A stretch of 64,000 nt of DNA from Apostichopus japonicus (Eukaryota; Echinodermata; Holothuroidea; Aspidochirotida; Stichopodidae), in contig NC_092581.1 in assembly GCF_037975245.1 (NCBI RefSeq), forward strand, positions 9,308,303 through 9,372,302, in the 5' to 3' direction. Positions 50,001 through 59,769 of the stretch are shown here, in pieces. Each line of letters starts with the position of its first letter. Position 1 is the first letter of the stretch. The notes under the pieces are model-generated. The model was given only the letters and a program-made list of their open reading frames with translations. It was not told the DNA's origin and made no database searches. The translations under genes and the position numbers were made by a program.

Positions 50001-52003
50001 GGATCCTGATTATGAGATATTTCGGACATGACATCCCTATTTTAAAGTTGGGTATATGCCGCTTGGAAACCTCGGGAAGTGCCGTTTCCGGCCATCTAGA
50101 GGGTTTGTTAATCCCAAAATTTTCTTGTACGCTTCGCGCCAACTCATGGTGGCGCTACGCTTAGATAGTCAACAAGGTCATATCCCCCCCCCCCACTCCG
50201 AAGCACGGATCGCCGCCCATGCATATGACACCATTTTGCATTTCAGCCCTTCTTTGAAAGCAAAAATTGTACACCCCTCCCCTTAGACCCATCCCCCAGG
50301 ACGGCGATCATTCATGCCTGGCGCCCCCCCATTGGAAAATCCTGGATACGCCCCTGTAACTTGTACTAGTATCTATAAGATTTCCAAAAATATCCAGAGT
50401 GCAAGAATCAGTGATGAGCCTGGGGTAAAAAAAAAATCACAGAATTTTGCAAAAATTGCGGTATAGGCTCCAGTTTGCGTATGTTACAGTGTGTTAGGAT
50501 AATAGTTTTTGTCCCCGAGGTAGAAAAGAAATCACAGATATTCTGTGAATTAGCAGAGGAAGCTCATGCCTGAAGAATGAGTGCAATAATCTAGGCGAGT
50601 ACAAACACAGGCGGCTATGCCACATTCGTTACGAGTACTGGAAGGAACGCACTGATAAGTTTTAGAAATTTCGTCGTGAAAAGTAAAACATTTTCAAAAG
50701 CGCCGTCGGATTAAAAGCAGCTACTGTATGTCTTGTAAAGACCACTAAAACAAAGGACAGCCAACCTGATTGACCCAAAGTTTCTTTCAATTCTGAAAAG
50801 TATTGCCATCCTTCAGGATAGACTTCCTTTATGTCCTCATCTGTCAACATCTGTAATCCATGGGATGCTCTCAGAATCTCACCATTTTCTGCCAACTTTA
50901 AAATATTTCCCCTCTTAAAATCAAAGACGAGTCCTTTGAAGCTACGTGAACAAAGAAAAGTACAGGAAGAATTGTCATATGAGAAATTCATCAATTGTGT
51001 AATTTAATGTGGACCGTAACTCCATGGGAAAATGCTACAAAGAGTGGCTCAGCACAGGTCTATCTCTATCTGACAGACGGTTGCAGAAGCAATTAATAAA
51101 CCTGTTCAAGAGCAAAACAAAGAAGTATAAAGTAGTATATATACAAATCTGCCAAGCTGTGTCTGGTGAAAACATATAAGAATTGACATCCTGAAAGTGA
51201 GGGCGCCAGTCTCATATTCCAGGAGTGGGGGCACCAGCTTCATTATTAAAATTTCTCCTAAACTTACCAACTATCACGATCGTTATAAAACGGTTCCAAT
51301 AACTCCTTATCATAATTGTACTCGTCCACAAGAATCTGCGTCACAGATTCATGAATGTGCTGCAAAAGCAAAAAACATGTCAAGGATTATATTTTGTTAA
51401 TCTAAACATAAAGCAATGTATTAGGTAAAAAAAAATTCTCCAAAAAAACAAAAACTTGTTCATTACCGAATAGACCTAAGGGCCTTTTATAAGCCACCAA
51501 GGACAAGGCAGTACATGTCATACTTAAAGAAAGAAATATGAAAATTGTCTGTACTTGCTGGATCGTTTACAACAATGTAGCTCTCATAATGAAGAGAGAG
51601 AGTATAACATGAACCCAAATCTAACTTTTAAAGTAAATTACTTAAAACTTGTCTATTCTCACTGTTATAGGATTTTTCTCTGTTACTCTCTCCTCTTTTT
51701 CTTAGTGCAACAAAAGTCAATTGTAAATTAAAATATGAATTAAAATATATGAAGGGTGGAATTATGATTATTATTATGAAATGTTTTGACTCTTGAAAAT
51801 AATTTTTATTTTACAAGAAATGACAGATTTGCAAAAATGAATTGTTTTTCTGGGTTAATCATGAATATCCCAAATTTTCCCCATGGAATAAAACTTACTG
51901 GAAACAGATTGTCCAATTTATACTTGCAGAGCGTATGGTCCAGATCGACGCCGATGGCATCGTAATCCGAGAAACTAAGAGGAGGTGAACCAACACTGTC
52001 CAT
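41033..52003 (-). CDS. NT5DC1: 5'-nucleotidase domain-containing protein 1
   Basis: HAD-superfamily protein of the cytosolic IMP/GMP 5'-nucleotidase-like group; its substrate is not established. Eleven minus-strand coding exons: 52003-51899, 51359-51268, 50941-50766, 48342-48260, 47952-47868, 47336-47162, 46646-46549, 45583-45465, 42954-42784, 42076-41902 and 41130-41033. Phases are consistent and give 458 residues (human 455). The start has a strong context (ccaccATGG). HAD motif I is VDLDHTLCKY (D20, D22), motif II is the LLTSSH block (about 221-226) and the late motif is YFGDSLRSD (314-322). Other family landmarks are ILRASHG, IKRNPEKYL, SKKWGSFF and LPLDYKFSTF. Exon 5 is the least conserved, and exon 3 uses a weak donor (gttggc). 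A splice acceptor just upstream of the ATG implies a 5' UTR exon. Confidence 0.93.
41340..41394 (-). pseudogene. Decayed duplicate of NT5DC1 exon 10 end, copy 2
   Basis: On the minus strand, AACTATGCATCAATAGCTGT followed by GCCACTG and gtgagtagcatcacaca matches the end of exon 10 and its donor (GAAATATGCATCATTAGCTGT ... gtgagtggcatcgcaca is the parental form, split here for length), with a deletion of about 13 bases before the donor. It lies in intron 10. It keeps a good donor but no evident acceptor. Confidence 0.65.
41400..41818. mobile_element. Truncated hAT-like element in NT5DC1 intron 10
   Basis: The left end is CAGGGATGTGCCCACGCTGG, a hAT-like start. Three direct CCGCCCAGCACT words follow (41433-41505). 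The right part carries the cctt-caaaaat, tctcaaaggggagggggaca module shared with other elements here. No matching right terminus is present, so it is probably truncated at about 41818. Confidence 0.5.
41818..41882 (-). pseudogene. Decayed duplicate of NT5DC1 exon 10 end, copy 1
   Basis: On the minus strand, AGGAGCTATGCATCAGTAGC then CTTACCACAG matches AGGAAATATGCATCATTAGC and TGTACCACAG in exon 10. The intron side (ggtaataacta on the plus strand) is shared with copy 2. The real exon ends at 41902, so this copy starts only about 20 bases downstream of it. It is followed by gtggtg, a poor donor. Confidence 0.6.
42530..42640. mobile_element. hAT-like element fragment with the aaaggggaggg module
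   Basis: In NT5DC1 intron 9, ttttgcatctaagct, then ttctcaaaggggaggg, acaccccctccctta and acctgcccc, matches the internal modules at 13600-13800 and 41760-41818. No terminal repeats were found, so it is a fragment. Confidence 0.5.
43099..44967. mobile_element. 1.87 kb element with eight copies of TGTCCCTCCGTTACC
   Basis: The ends are inverted: ATATGGGCAGGGTCAAG (43096-43112) and CTTGACCCTGCCCATAT (44954-44970). If the element starts at TGGGCAGGG, TATA flanks both sides, a TA or TATA target duplication. Copies of TGTCCCTCCGTTACC/T lie at 43464, 43479, 43645, 44549, 44572, 44759 and 44938 (+) and 43660-43674 (-). The copies at 43645-43674 form a perfect palindrome around a two-base centre. Repeated motifs near transposon ends often serve as transposase binding sites. 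It sits in NT5DC1 intron 8. No known transposase was recognised. Confidence 0.75.
43818..44225 (+). CDS. Unrecognised 135-codon open frame inside the 1.87 kb element
   Basis: The only long open frame within the element, beginning MKLWKSRKATF. It holds several cysteines (NCEQYFSCEN and later ECDCR) and a hydrophobic stretch, VVIGILSFIFMILLFCL, that could be a membrane segment. I recognise no domain, and there is no D-D-E signature. It could be a chance frame in AT-rich DNA, a decayed fragment of an element gene, or a captured exon. Confidence 0.2.
   Translation: MKLWKSRKATFELEKKHTTNTGWKVQNGSFHSYTADCQPVQNCEQYFSCENQGYFLPFARASKATFLQQEQTQNLLIRIKNNRKVCRHLQSIVVIGILSFIFMILLFCLECDCRTTVMKFPFCTWYSTVPVNCLL
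46171..46246 (-). repeat. Dispersed repeat, copy 2
   Basis: This is the reverse complement of 3755-3836 (see copy 1). It lies in NT5DC1 intron 7. Upstream on the plus strand, the acttttacacat words are repeated in tandem (46137-46190). The hammerhead-bearing inverted repeat is not present here. Confidence 0.7.
48685..48855. repeat. ATT-rich low-complexity tract
   Basis: An irregular (ATT)n and T-rich tract with repeated attaaccccat words, lying in NT5DC1 intron 3. It probably reflects slippage and has no coding content. Confidence 0.8.
49026..50356. mobile_element. hAT-like element carrying a nested insertion
   Basis: The terminal inverted repeats are CAGGGGCGTATCCAGG at 49026 and CCTGGATACGCCCCTG ending at 50356. 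TAACT flanks both sides (49021-49025 and 50357-50361); a full 8-bp duplication is not clear. Removing the nested element (49376-50221) leaves about 0.48 kb. It lies in NT5DC1 intron 3, between exons at 48342 and 50766. Confidence 0.75.
49376..50221. mobile_element. Nested hAT-like element inside 49026-50356
   Basis: The ends are CATGGGCGGCGATCC (49376-49390) and GGATCGCCGCCCATG (50207-50221). The flanks are CATATGGC (49368-49375) and CATATGAC (50222-50229), an 8-bp target duplication with one mismatch. About 100 internal bases (50065-50170, with gggaagtgcc, ccaaaattttcttgta and tggtggcgctacgcttagat) match 55830-55928 of another element. No transposase is present. Confidence 0.8.
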
Positions 52004-53028
52004 GGTGGAATATGCTCTCCAATTGAGATGAAAGTCTCCCTTCTGAAATTGAAATGTAGATACTTTGAGATTATGGCATAGTCTGAAAACAGACAAGGTT
52101 TTATAAGGAAAGGGAAATATTGACACATCAGCATTTATAGACTAGCCTAAGTTACGGTACTCTTTACCTCCATAAAGTTCAACGTTTTGGTTTACACAAC
52201 AGAAGTGATAAATTAATTTAATATAATACATAATCACAAGGTCTTCCACATCAAGCTAACAAAAGGTACTTAGAACCTTACCTTTTCCTTCTGTATTATC
52301 CCTAAGCCTTGTAGCTTTTGTAAAGAACAAATACTTAAAGCCCACAAAATCCCACAGTGAGCAAAACCTTTAATCCCTATGAACCACAACACCCCACAGA
52401 CTGTTTCAAAGGATTTTGTAAAGTCTAGTAAATCCTGTAGTCCTCGCATATACTGTATGTATGTAATAAGTTTGATTATAGGCTACCTACATCTATGCAC
52501 AAAATATTCCACAGGGTGTATACTGCAGTTATTTACTACTTGGATGGTATTGCTGTAGAACTGGTTAATGAGACTATAACAAATATTAACTTAACTATAA
52601 TGAAATTATCTATTTTTGTTCATTATAAAAGCTACAGAGTCTTCTAGGTACCATTTCACAGGTTTTAAAGTAACACATAAAATTGTTGGTAATGTTGATA
52701 AAGAAATTGTAATGGTACATAAAGGACTCCATATATGTTAATTACACATTCTGTCGTCTAAGTAATTATGGACATAACATATCCTTTACATGCTCAGTAC
52801 AAGATTATCAGAATTTGTATCGTATCAAGTTTAACGGGATGATATTGTTGGGCCTTTTTCCTTTAATACAGTACGTATAATAATGTTGAGTAAGGTTTTC
52901 ACTAGAATCACATTTGCTCATACAAAAATAATATCTTACTTCAATGATAACCTTAGGGATGTGTTAACACAAGAAAAACAGATCTACAACTTGAATGAGC
53001 TATATGCCAATTGCTTCTACATAATAAT

Positions 53029-54179
53029 TAGTGTTTACACGGGTCCAAAAATCGGGAACCGGGTACCCGAGGGCCGTTACCCGTCGGGTATCCGGGTACC
53101 CGGAAAAAATTTGTTTACCCTCGTGTATCACGATTTTCAAGAAATTACATATTGGATGCTGTAACAAATGCATTATATTCTCTACTGACAATGTTTTCAT
53201 GTTCAAATACGTAGGTGTAAGATAAGGTGTAAAACCTTCCTCAATAATTTTTATTTGCTTTTGTTTCTTTCATTAACTTGTTAATAAATAAATTATTTAA
53301 TAATAATTAGCATTACTACTAACATCGCACTGCCGCCGCTGCTTTTGCTTGCTCGTGCACGTCTATTATCAAACCATATAAATAACCAATTTAGCTCTTA
53401 AGCATTAGCCGCGAGATTGCGCGAAATCGCATTTGGAAAAAACGATTAGTAAAAAGCCACTTGCGATTACTATTTTTTAGTTATCCCGTCTATAATCCAT
53501 AAACATCTCTTTAAATTCCTTGTCAGCCTTTCCTTTTATGAAATGAACGAACGAATAAATAATAATTTCTTCCACATGGTAGCCTAACACCACACTAAGT
53601 CAATGAGAAATCTAGCTAAGCCTAACCATCTGTTTATTTGCTGAAGTTGTGACGCAGTTATAAGACATCCATGGAATACTTTCGTTATTGCTGTTACGTT
53701 CGACCACATGGTTGCCTAACACCACACTAAGTCAATGGGGGTAATCTAGCCTAGCCATCTGTTTATTAGCTGAAATTGTGACGTAGTTATAAGATATCTA
53801 TGGAAAGCTTTCGTTATTGCTGTTATCTTCGACCACATGGTAGCCTAACAACACACTAAGTCAATGGGAAATCTGCCTAACCATCGGTTTGCAATTTTTT
53901 TTTAAAACAATCACACTTTGCGTAGGATTCGGGTAATAAATTAGGAACCGGGTAGTATATATCGCGTCGGGCGGGTACCTTCGTTATTGCTGTTATATTC
54001 GACCACATTGTAGCCTAACACCACACTAAGTCAATGGGAAATCTGCCTAACCGTCGGTTTGCGATTTTTTTTTTTCTTTTAAAATCACACTTTGCGTAGG
54101 ATTCGGGTAATAAATTAGGAACCGGGTAGTGTCGCGTCGGGCGGGTACCCGGGTACCCGGATAACCCGTGCAAACACTA
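53029..54179. mobile_element. 1.15 kb hAT-like element with internal repeats
   Basis: The ends are TAGTGTTTACACGGGT (53029) and ACCCGTGCAAACACTA (to 54179). A perfect 8-bp target duplication, ATAATAAT, lies at 53021-53028 and 54180-54187. Next to the ends are repeated gggtacccg words. Inside, a unit of about 130 bases containing ccacatggtagcctaac and cactaagtcaatg begins at 53572, 53704 and 53833, with another start at 54003. A second block (cactttgcgtaggattcggg) occurs at 53915 and 54090. No transposase is present. Confidence 0.85.
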
Positions 54180-55692
54180 ATAATAATATTACAAATATTT
54201 CATTGATGTGTTTTATAAAAATATTGAGCAATTCACAGTTCTACTGACCGTTGGTCGGATGGTGTAATGTAAAGAACAGAAGAGATGATAGGTATCAACA
54301 CATGCAATTAATTACAGCCTTAATTATTATACTTGATAATAAATTATGTCTTGACACAAGATAAAGAAATGACTAATGAAGTCCATTTGATATATATATT
54401 TTTACATATTTACAAATTTAAACATAATCTTGAAAGCTCTATTGATCGTATTACAGCGTGTTCACTGTTTCAGTGTTTGTATGAACTGATCACTAACCAG
54501 AAGAAATGATGAAAAGGGAAATATATAATCAAAAGGTCTTCCAATTCAAGCCAACAAGGTACAACAAAGGCAAATCTTATTCCATTTAGTCTACCAGACG
54601 TCACAGATTTATAGACTCTACACACACAACATGAAGACTTGATTAAGTCTACTCTAAACATGACATTGATGTGCCACATGTCTATCAGTTTTGTTAATTT
54701 TTCCTTATTACAAACAATGTTTATATTCTGTTTAGCAACTTCTGGAATTCTACCTTAAAGATAGGAAAACAACAAAGAGTAGGACAATGAAGTTCTCCAG
54801 GTACATTTGGCTCTATGGCTTACATTTAAATGACAGCAAAAGGTGTGAGATCTTTCTTAACTGCTTCGGGGAGCTGTTCTTCACAAAAAAAAAGTGTCAT
54901 ATTCTAAGCTACAGATGATGGTTGGGTTTATGTACCCTTTAAGCTATTTAATTACTGTTAATCATCTGTAACACATTAAAACAGGCTAAAAATCATGAAC
55001 AAGACTACAAATTAACTTCCCATTACTCGTTACTGTTTCACTGTACTATATATGTATAGTTAGCCTCACTTGCTTACAGTTTACTTGTTGGTACAGACCG
55101 AGCTAACATTACATTACAATAACATCCAGGCTTAACTTGAACAGTTTAATGCCTAGGCCTACCTCACTTCTGCGAATCGATTTCAGCAGAGATGCTAATC
55201 TAGTATAGCAGTGTTGGCGGGGAGGTAATGGTAATCTAACGGTATGGTAATTTCTGCAACAGTGAATCAGTCGGCTACAGATATTCATACAAATTGTTTA
55301 GATTTGTAATTAAAAATGCTGTGTTGGGTCTTGTCCTGTATTACTCCAAGGGTCATCTAGCCTAGGTATACACGTTATTGTTTATTCACGTGTAGGGTAC
55401 ATGTGTTACATGTTATTGTGAGAGCTCGAGCAACTCGCATATTTTGAACGCCAATTGAGCAAATTTAGACAAGTTTACGAGATCGCCAGAATTTTGACTG
55501 TAACAGAAAGTGGCAGTTTGAAAGTGCCATATCTGATGTCTATGCGAATTATTCATCCGTTCGTTCGAACGAATTGATAGCCACAACTCTTTGCTACGAA
55601 TCATCAATTCGTTCGTACTAATTATTTATCCGTTGCTAAGAATTATTAATCTGTAGGTATGAAATATTAATTTGATAACGATTGGTAACGAA

Positions 55693-55986
55693 CAGGTGCG
55701 TAGCCAGGGGGGGGGGGGGGGCGAAGGGGGCAGCCGCCCCCCTTGAGCATATTTTTAATTTTTTTTTTAATGTTTTTATGATATCGCTAGTGTTTTCAAA
55801 AGAGAAAATGCTAAGATGGAACTTACAAGGCATGGGAAGTGCCATTTCCAGCGATCTAGGAGGCATTTTCATCCAAAATTTTCTTGTATGCTTCCCCCCA
55901 ACCATGGTGGCGCTACGCTTAGATAGTTTGCAATGCCGAATCTACAGTTTCGCCCCTCCCTTGGCAAATTCCTGGCTACGTGCCAG
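55693..55986. mobile_element. Short hAT-like MITE
   Basis: The ends are CAGGTGCGTAGCCAGG (55693) and CCTGGCTACGTGCCAG (to 55986). A perfect 8-bp target duplication, GTAACGAA, lies at 55685-55692 and 55987-55994. A G13 run follows the left end. Its interior matches part of the nested element at 49376-50221. It sits in the shared upstream region of NT5DC1 and SMARCAD1. Confidence 0.85.
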
Positions 55987-56556
55987 GTAACGAAAGAAAA
56001 AATGGCAAGTGGCAGATCAAAAAAGATAGACCCTGCCCTCTCGTCTGATTGTATTTTTTCTGGACTTAAAGTTAGCTGTAAAATTGCTCAATGAAAATTA
56101 CATATCAATAACATTTAGAATTGCTCCTTGTAAGGAAATTCCATGCACCGCTATATTTCGATAGTAATTAATTTGGGTATTTTATTCATCAGTACTTGTC
56201 TTCCGGTCCCCCTCTTCAGAGGATCCTGAACCGGTCACCGTTGTGTCTAACTCTAAATTAATACTATTAAATAAACAGTATAAACACAAAATAAGTATGC
56301 TAGATTGTTAGTTTTGCAGCTCAACAGAAATTTTAATGCTATTCAATCTCTCAACATTCTTCTAATATGGGACATGGTCTAAATGAACGCTTCTCAATGT
56401 TTGCGAAATAACTGGGACCGCCAGAGTCTCTATGAAGGTACTTTTGAAAACCTCTGATTCGCTAATTGTTAGCATGCTAATGTTAGATCGGAGCGCACAC
56501 TTATCATGACTGATGTTGTTCTTCATCCTCCGTACAGAATTGAGAATTCCTGTGTT

Positions 56557-56589
56557 GGCGCGAACTTTAAATTATTACCCCACTTCCGG
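56557..56589. promoter_or_regulatory. Candidate SMARCAD1 promoter motifs (E2F-like and ETS-type)
   Basis: GGCGCGAA (56557-56564) resembles an E2F half site, and CACTTCCGG (56581-56589) is a good ETS/GABP-type site, common in housekeeping promoters. A possible first-exon donor (gaaacg|gtaaat) follows near 56807. The location fits a 5' UTR exon for SMARCAD1, whose ATG follows an acceptor at 59768-59769. There is no transcript evidence. Confidence 0.35.
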
Positions 56590-56999
56590 TTTTGACTAAT
56601 TACGTAAGTTTCCAGTATACATTCTCTAGCGTGTAGAACCGCTAACCGGCTTGACATAAATACCAACAATCTGCTTGCGACGTGACACAGCTCGAATATA
56701 AAAACATCATTATGATGTAGGCTAGCTATTTCGAATATGGTTGCACAATATTTCTGGCTGACTCTTCTTTGTTCTCACTGACCAGTGCATCGTCACATTT
56801 GAAACGGTAAATAATGAGAAATAACGTTTGATAGTTAGGCCTAAATTTGTTAGCACAGCCTAACGTTAGGTTCGGTCTCGCCTAGCCAGGCTTTGTACTA
56901 ACAATAAAGTTACACAGGCTGAACTAACATGCCTAGGCTAGGGGCCTAACACAAGTTCTAGGTGTAGTTAGGTGATACTTCGGTACTAATTTAGAATCC

Positions 57000-57135
57000 G
57001 TACCAATCGACCCTACTTCCTAACCCTATTCCCTACTTCCTTACCCTACTCCCTAACCCCTAACCATATTTCCTACTTCCTAACCCTAATTCCTAACCCT
57101 ACTCCTTAACCCTACTTTCTAACCCCTAACCTTAT
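57000..57135 (+). repeat. Degenerate telomere-like CCCTAA-rich stretch
   Basis: Words such as ctaaccctat, ccctaacccctaacc and cctaaccctaa recur irregularly, mixed with ctacttcc. They resemble the C-rich strand of a TTAGGG telomere repeat. The spacing is irregular, so it could also be a decayed simple repeat. Confidence 0.5.
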
Positions 57136-58484
57136 TCTGCCAATTCGAAGTAAGCTTTCCCATTCATATGGTACGGATTCTAAAGTTAGGCCGATACTTC
57201 TATTTTCCAAGTCCAATGGAAAGCCCTAGCTTCCCTGATTCACACTAGCATATAGTATAGGCTATATAGGTATACACTACAGTTGTGGGCCTAGCCATAA
57301 TGGAAGTAGGCTTAGCCTAGTGCTGATAGCCGTAATTGATTAATCGCCAGTAGTCGCGTTCAAACTTTGGGAGTTCGATTAAACAAGCTCAAAACCTAAG
57401 TTGTGATTACTAGACTACATTCTAGCACTACACTTAATCTGCTTTTTGGAAAATAGCCTTAACTATCAAAAGTTGTCTTTTGATTTGTTTTAGTATACAT
57501 ATCACATTTCACCAAAATTGGTACCCATTATTGAAAATTTGAAAGTAATATTTCTATGCAAATCTCTCCTGGCTGTTTGGAGAAAACTTCACATGCACAG
57601 CTATTCTATCCAGCATTTACAATTCTCACCCAACCACAAGTTAGAATTATTTACCCTCACCGTATCTTAAGCTTGTGGGCAAGATACTAATTGTACCCCT
57701 GCACTGCATGCCCGAGTCAGTGTAACATTGTCAATCATGCTTTCCCTGTTAAATTAAAGGATGACTTTAAGTATTGAGTGATTACAATATGCTGTACCTA
57801 TTTAATATTAGTAGCTCATTCCAGCATATAATTAAGATAAAAAATTAAGGTCAAATTTGAAATATAACCTTGTTATACTGTGGTAGGATAGCTGGTCAAA
57901 TTAGATTAGATCAGATTCTTATTTTAAATGAGAATGCTCAAATGACATTTTCATGTTCACAGAGTGTCTATGTCATTGCTATTCAGATTGGCAGAGTCCC
58001 AAATTTTGCTGAACTTTTGCTGAAGAATTAACTAAAATTCCATGACAATGATGATACATGGCATGACATCTAAATTCTAACTTATAGGGATTTTGCATGA
58101 TGGTGGTATGGAATGCTTTTCAAAATAGCATGAAGCTTTTTGTTTTAAGTGTTTAATACTGGTATCTATGGGGAATGGGGAAGGTAAAATTAGTGTTAGT
58201 GTTCAACAAAGTAAAACTGCATACAGGTTCAACCACTTGTTAGACTTGTTCACCCAGCTAAAATTCTCGCCTTGTCAATTCCTGTAAGTTGGAACTCTTT
58301 GCCACACCATGTCAAATCTGCAACATGTGTGGAATTTCCAGCAAAAGTATTATTTTTCTTTAACTGTGTTTACATTATGAACAGGCCATGTTTACAGCTT
58401 TGTGGTTTCCTAGTATGGTAACTGGTACAGTAGCTTGAGTAGAAATTTCCTTCTTGATAATAGCCCTTTGTAAATTTCATTTTA

Positions 58485-59636
58485 CAGGGTTGTACATTAA
58501 CGATCGTCTGGTTGCCTAGGGCAAGTGAGAATTATGTCAGACAAGCTCTCTTTTATCACGACTTGCCCGATTGGGCGAATGATAGATGTGTAAATATTAA
58601 AAAAAGTATCGAATTATCAAACCACAAACATATCTTGGTGATATCGTATTGATTCATCCTTCAGAAGAGCATTTCTTCGTCTCGACGATCTCTTTACTAT
58701 TACAGGGTAAGTCAATGGGACTTCTCCTCCTTGGAAACAATATCAAGTCCATGTGACTTCTCCATTGAGTTAACTATGCGATGGAATCACACACTAACAG
58801 CTCATTGACTTTGTTGCCCATTGACTTGATTTTAGTTATGGTGATCAGTTATGGAATGTTAATAGGTGAACCCTAGCTTAATAGAAGTGTTAACCTCCAC
58901 TTTGGAAACAATATCAGTCAACAGTTAGTTGGAACAAAGTACTGACATATCATGTCATACCACACATACCACATAAAGAAAGGGGTGATTGTTTCATTTT
59001 ATATACGTACTACAGTATGTGACTTCCATGTGTGTATAATCATATGAATGAAAAATGTTGCTTTGTGGTGTACCTTTCGTGAGAAAATCAACCATGTGTA
59101 GCCCCCATGAATGCCAAAAGAGGCTGTGTATGATAATCGTTAATACTGCAAGATGTAGGATTGATTGCTTGTTTCTGTTTTCAAAAGCAGCAATATTCAT
59201 TACTGAAATGTGGATTTACTAATGCAACATTGCCAAATAAATTTCCATCCAAAGGAATGGCAGTTACAAAACAGAGATTATGATCTTAACAAGCAATCAT
59301 ATACTGTAGTAATGACTGGACAATCATAAGTACAAACACAATTGCAATGAATGATTTTCTCTGTTGAGAAATCGTGCAAATATTTCTGAAAACAGTAATG
59401 GAAATAAACATTAACATCACAAAGTTGAGCATCACTATTATCCTCATAAGCCATAAAACACACATTTGACAGTGTAAACAAACAGCAGTGCATATTACAA
59501 TAAAAATTTATTGTGTTGCCAGTCTCCCTTTACTTTCCGTCATTTCAGGGCAAGTAAAAAATTATTAGGGCAAGTGAATTCTGGAAGCTACTTGCCAGAC
59601 TGGGCTAGTTGTTTTAAAATTGAATGTATAGCCCTG
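58485..59636. mobile_element. hAT-like element without a clear target duplication
   Basis: The left end CAGGGTTGTACATTAA and right end TTGAATGTATAGCCCTG (to 59636) are imperfect inverted repeats. A gggcaagtga word lies near each end, with an inverted acttgcc word close by. The expected 8-bp duplication is not recognisable. It lies just upstream of the SMARCAD1 start (59770). Confidence 0.5.
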
Positions 59637-59769
59637 TTACTACTAGTGTGTTACTTTTGTTTTGTTTCCTGTTGACCATTGGGTTGTCTTGGATTGCACC
59701 CGGTAACCCAACAAGACATCCAATGTACCACTAACATATTTTCGTTGTATCGTACCTTGCTTCCCCCAG

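Larger units (their letters stand above)
52004..59769. other. Divergent upstream region of NT5DC1 and SMARCAD1
   Basis: Both start codons lie directly after splice acceptors, so this interval should contain non-coding first exons and one or two promoters, which I place most likely between 55.1 and 56.9 kb. No other coding exon was found. It holds three TIR-bounded elements (53029-54179, 55693-55986, 58485-59636) and a telomere-like stretch (57000-57135). Confidence 0.5.
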
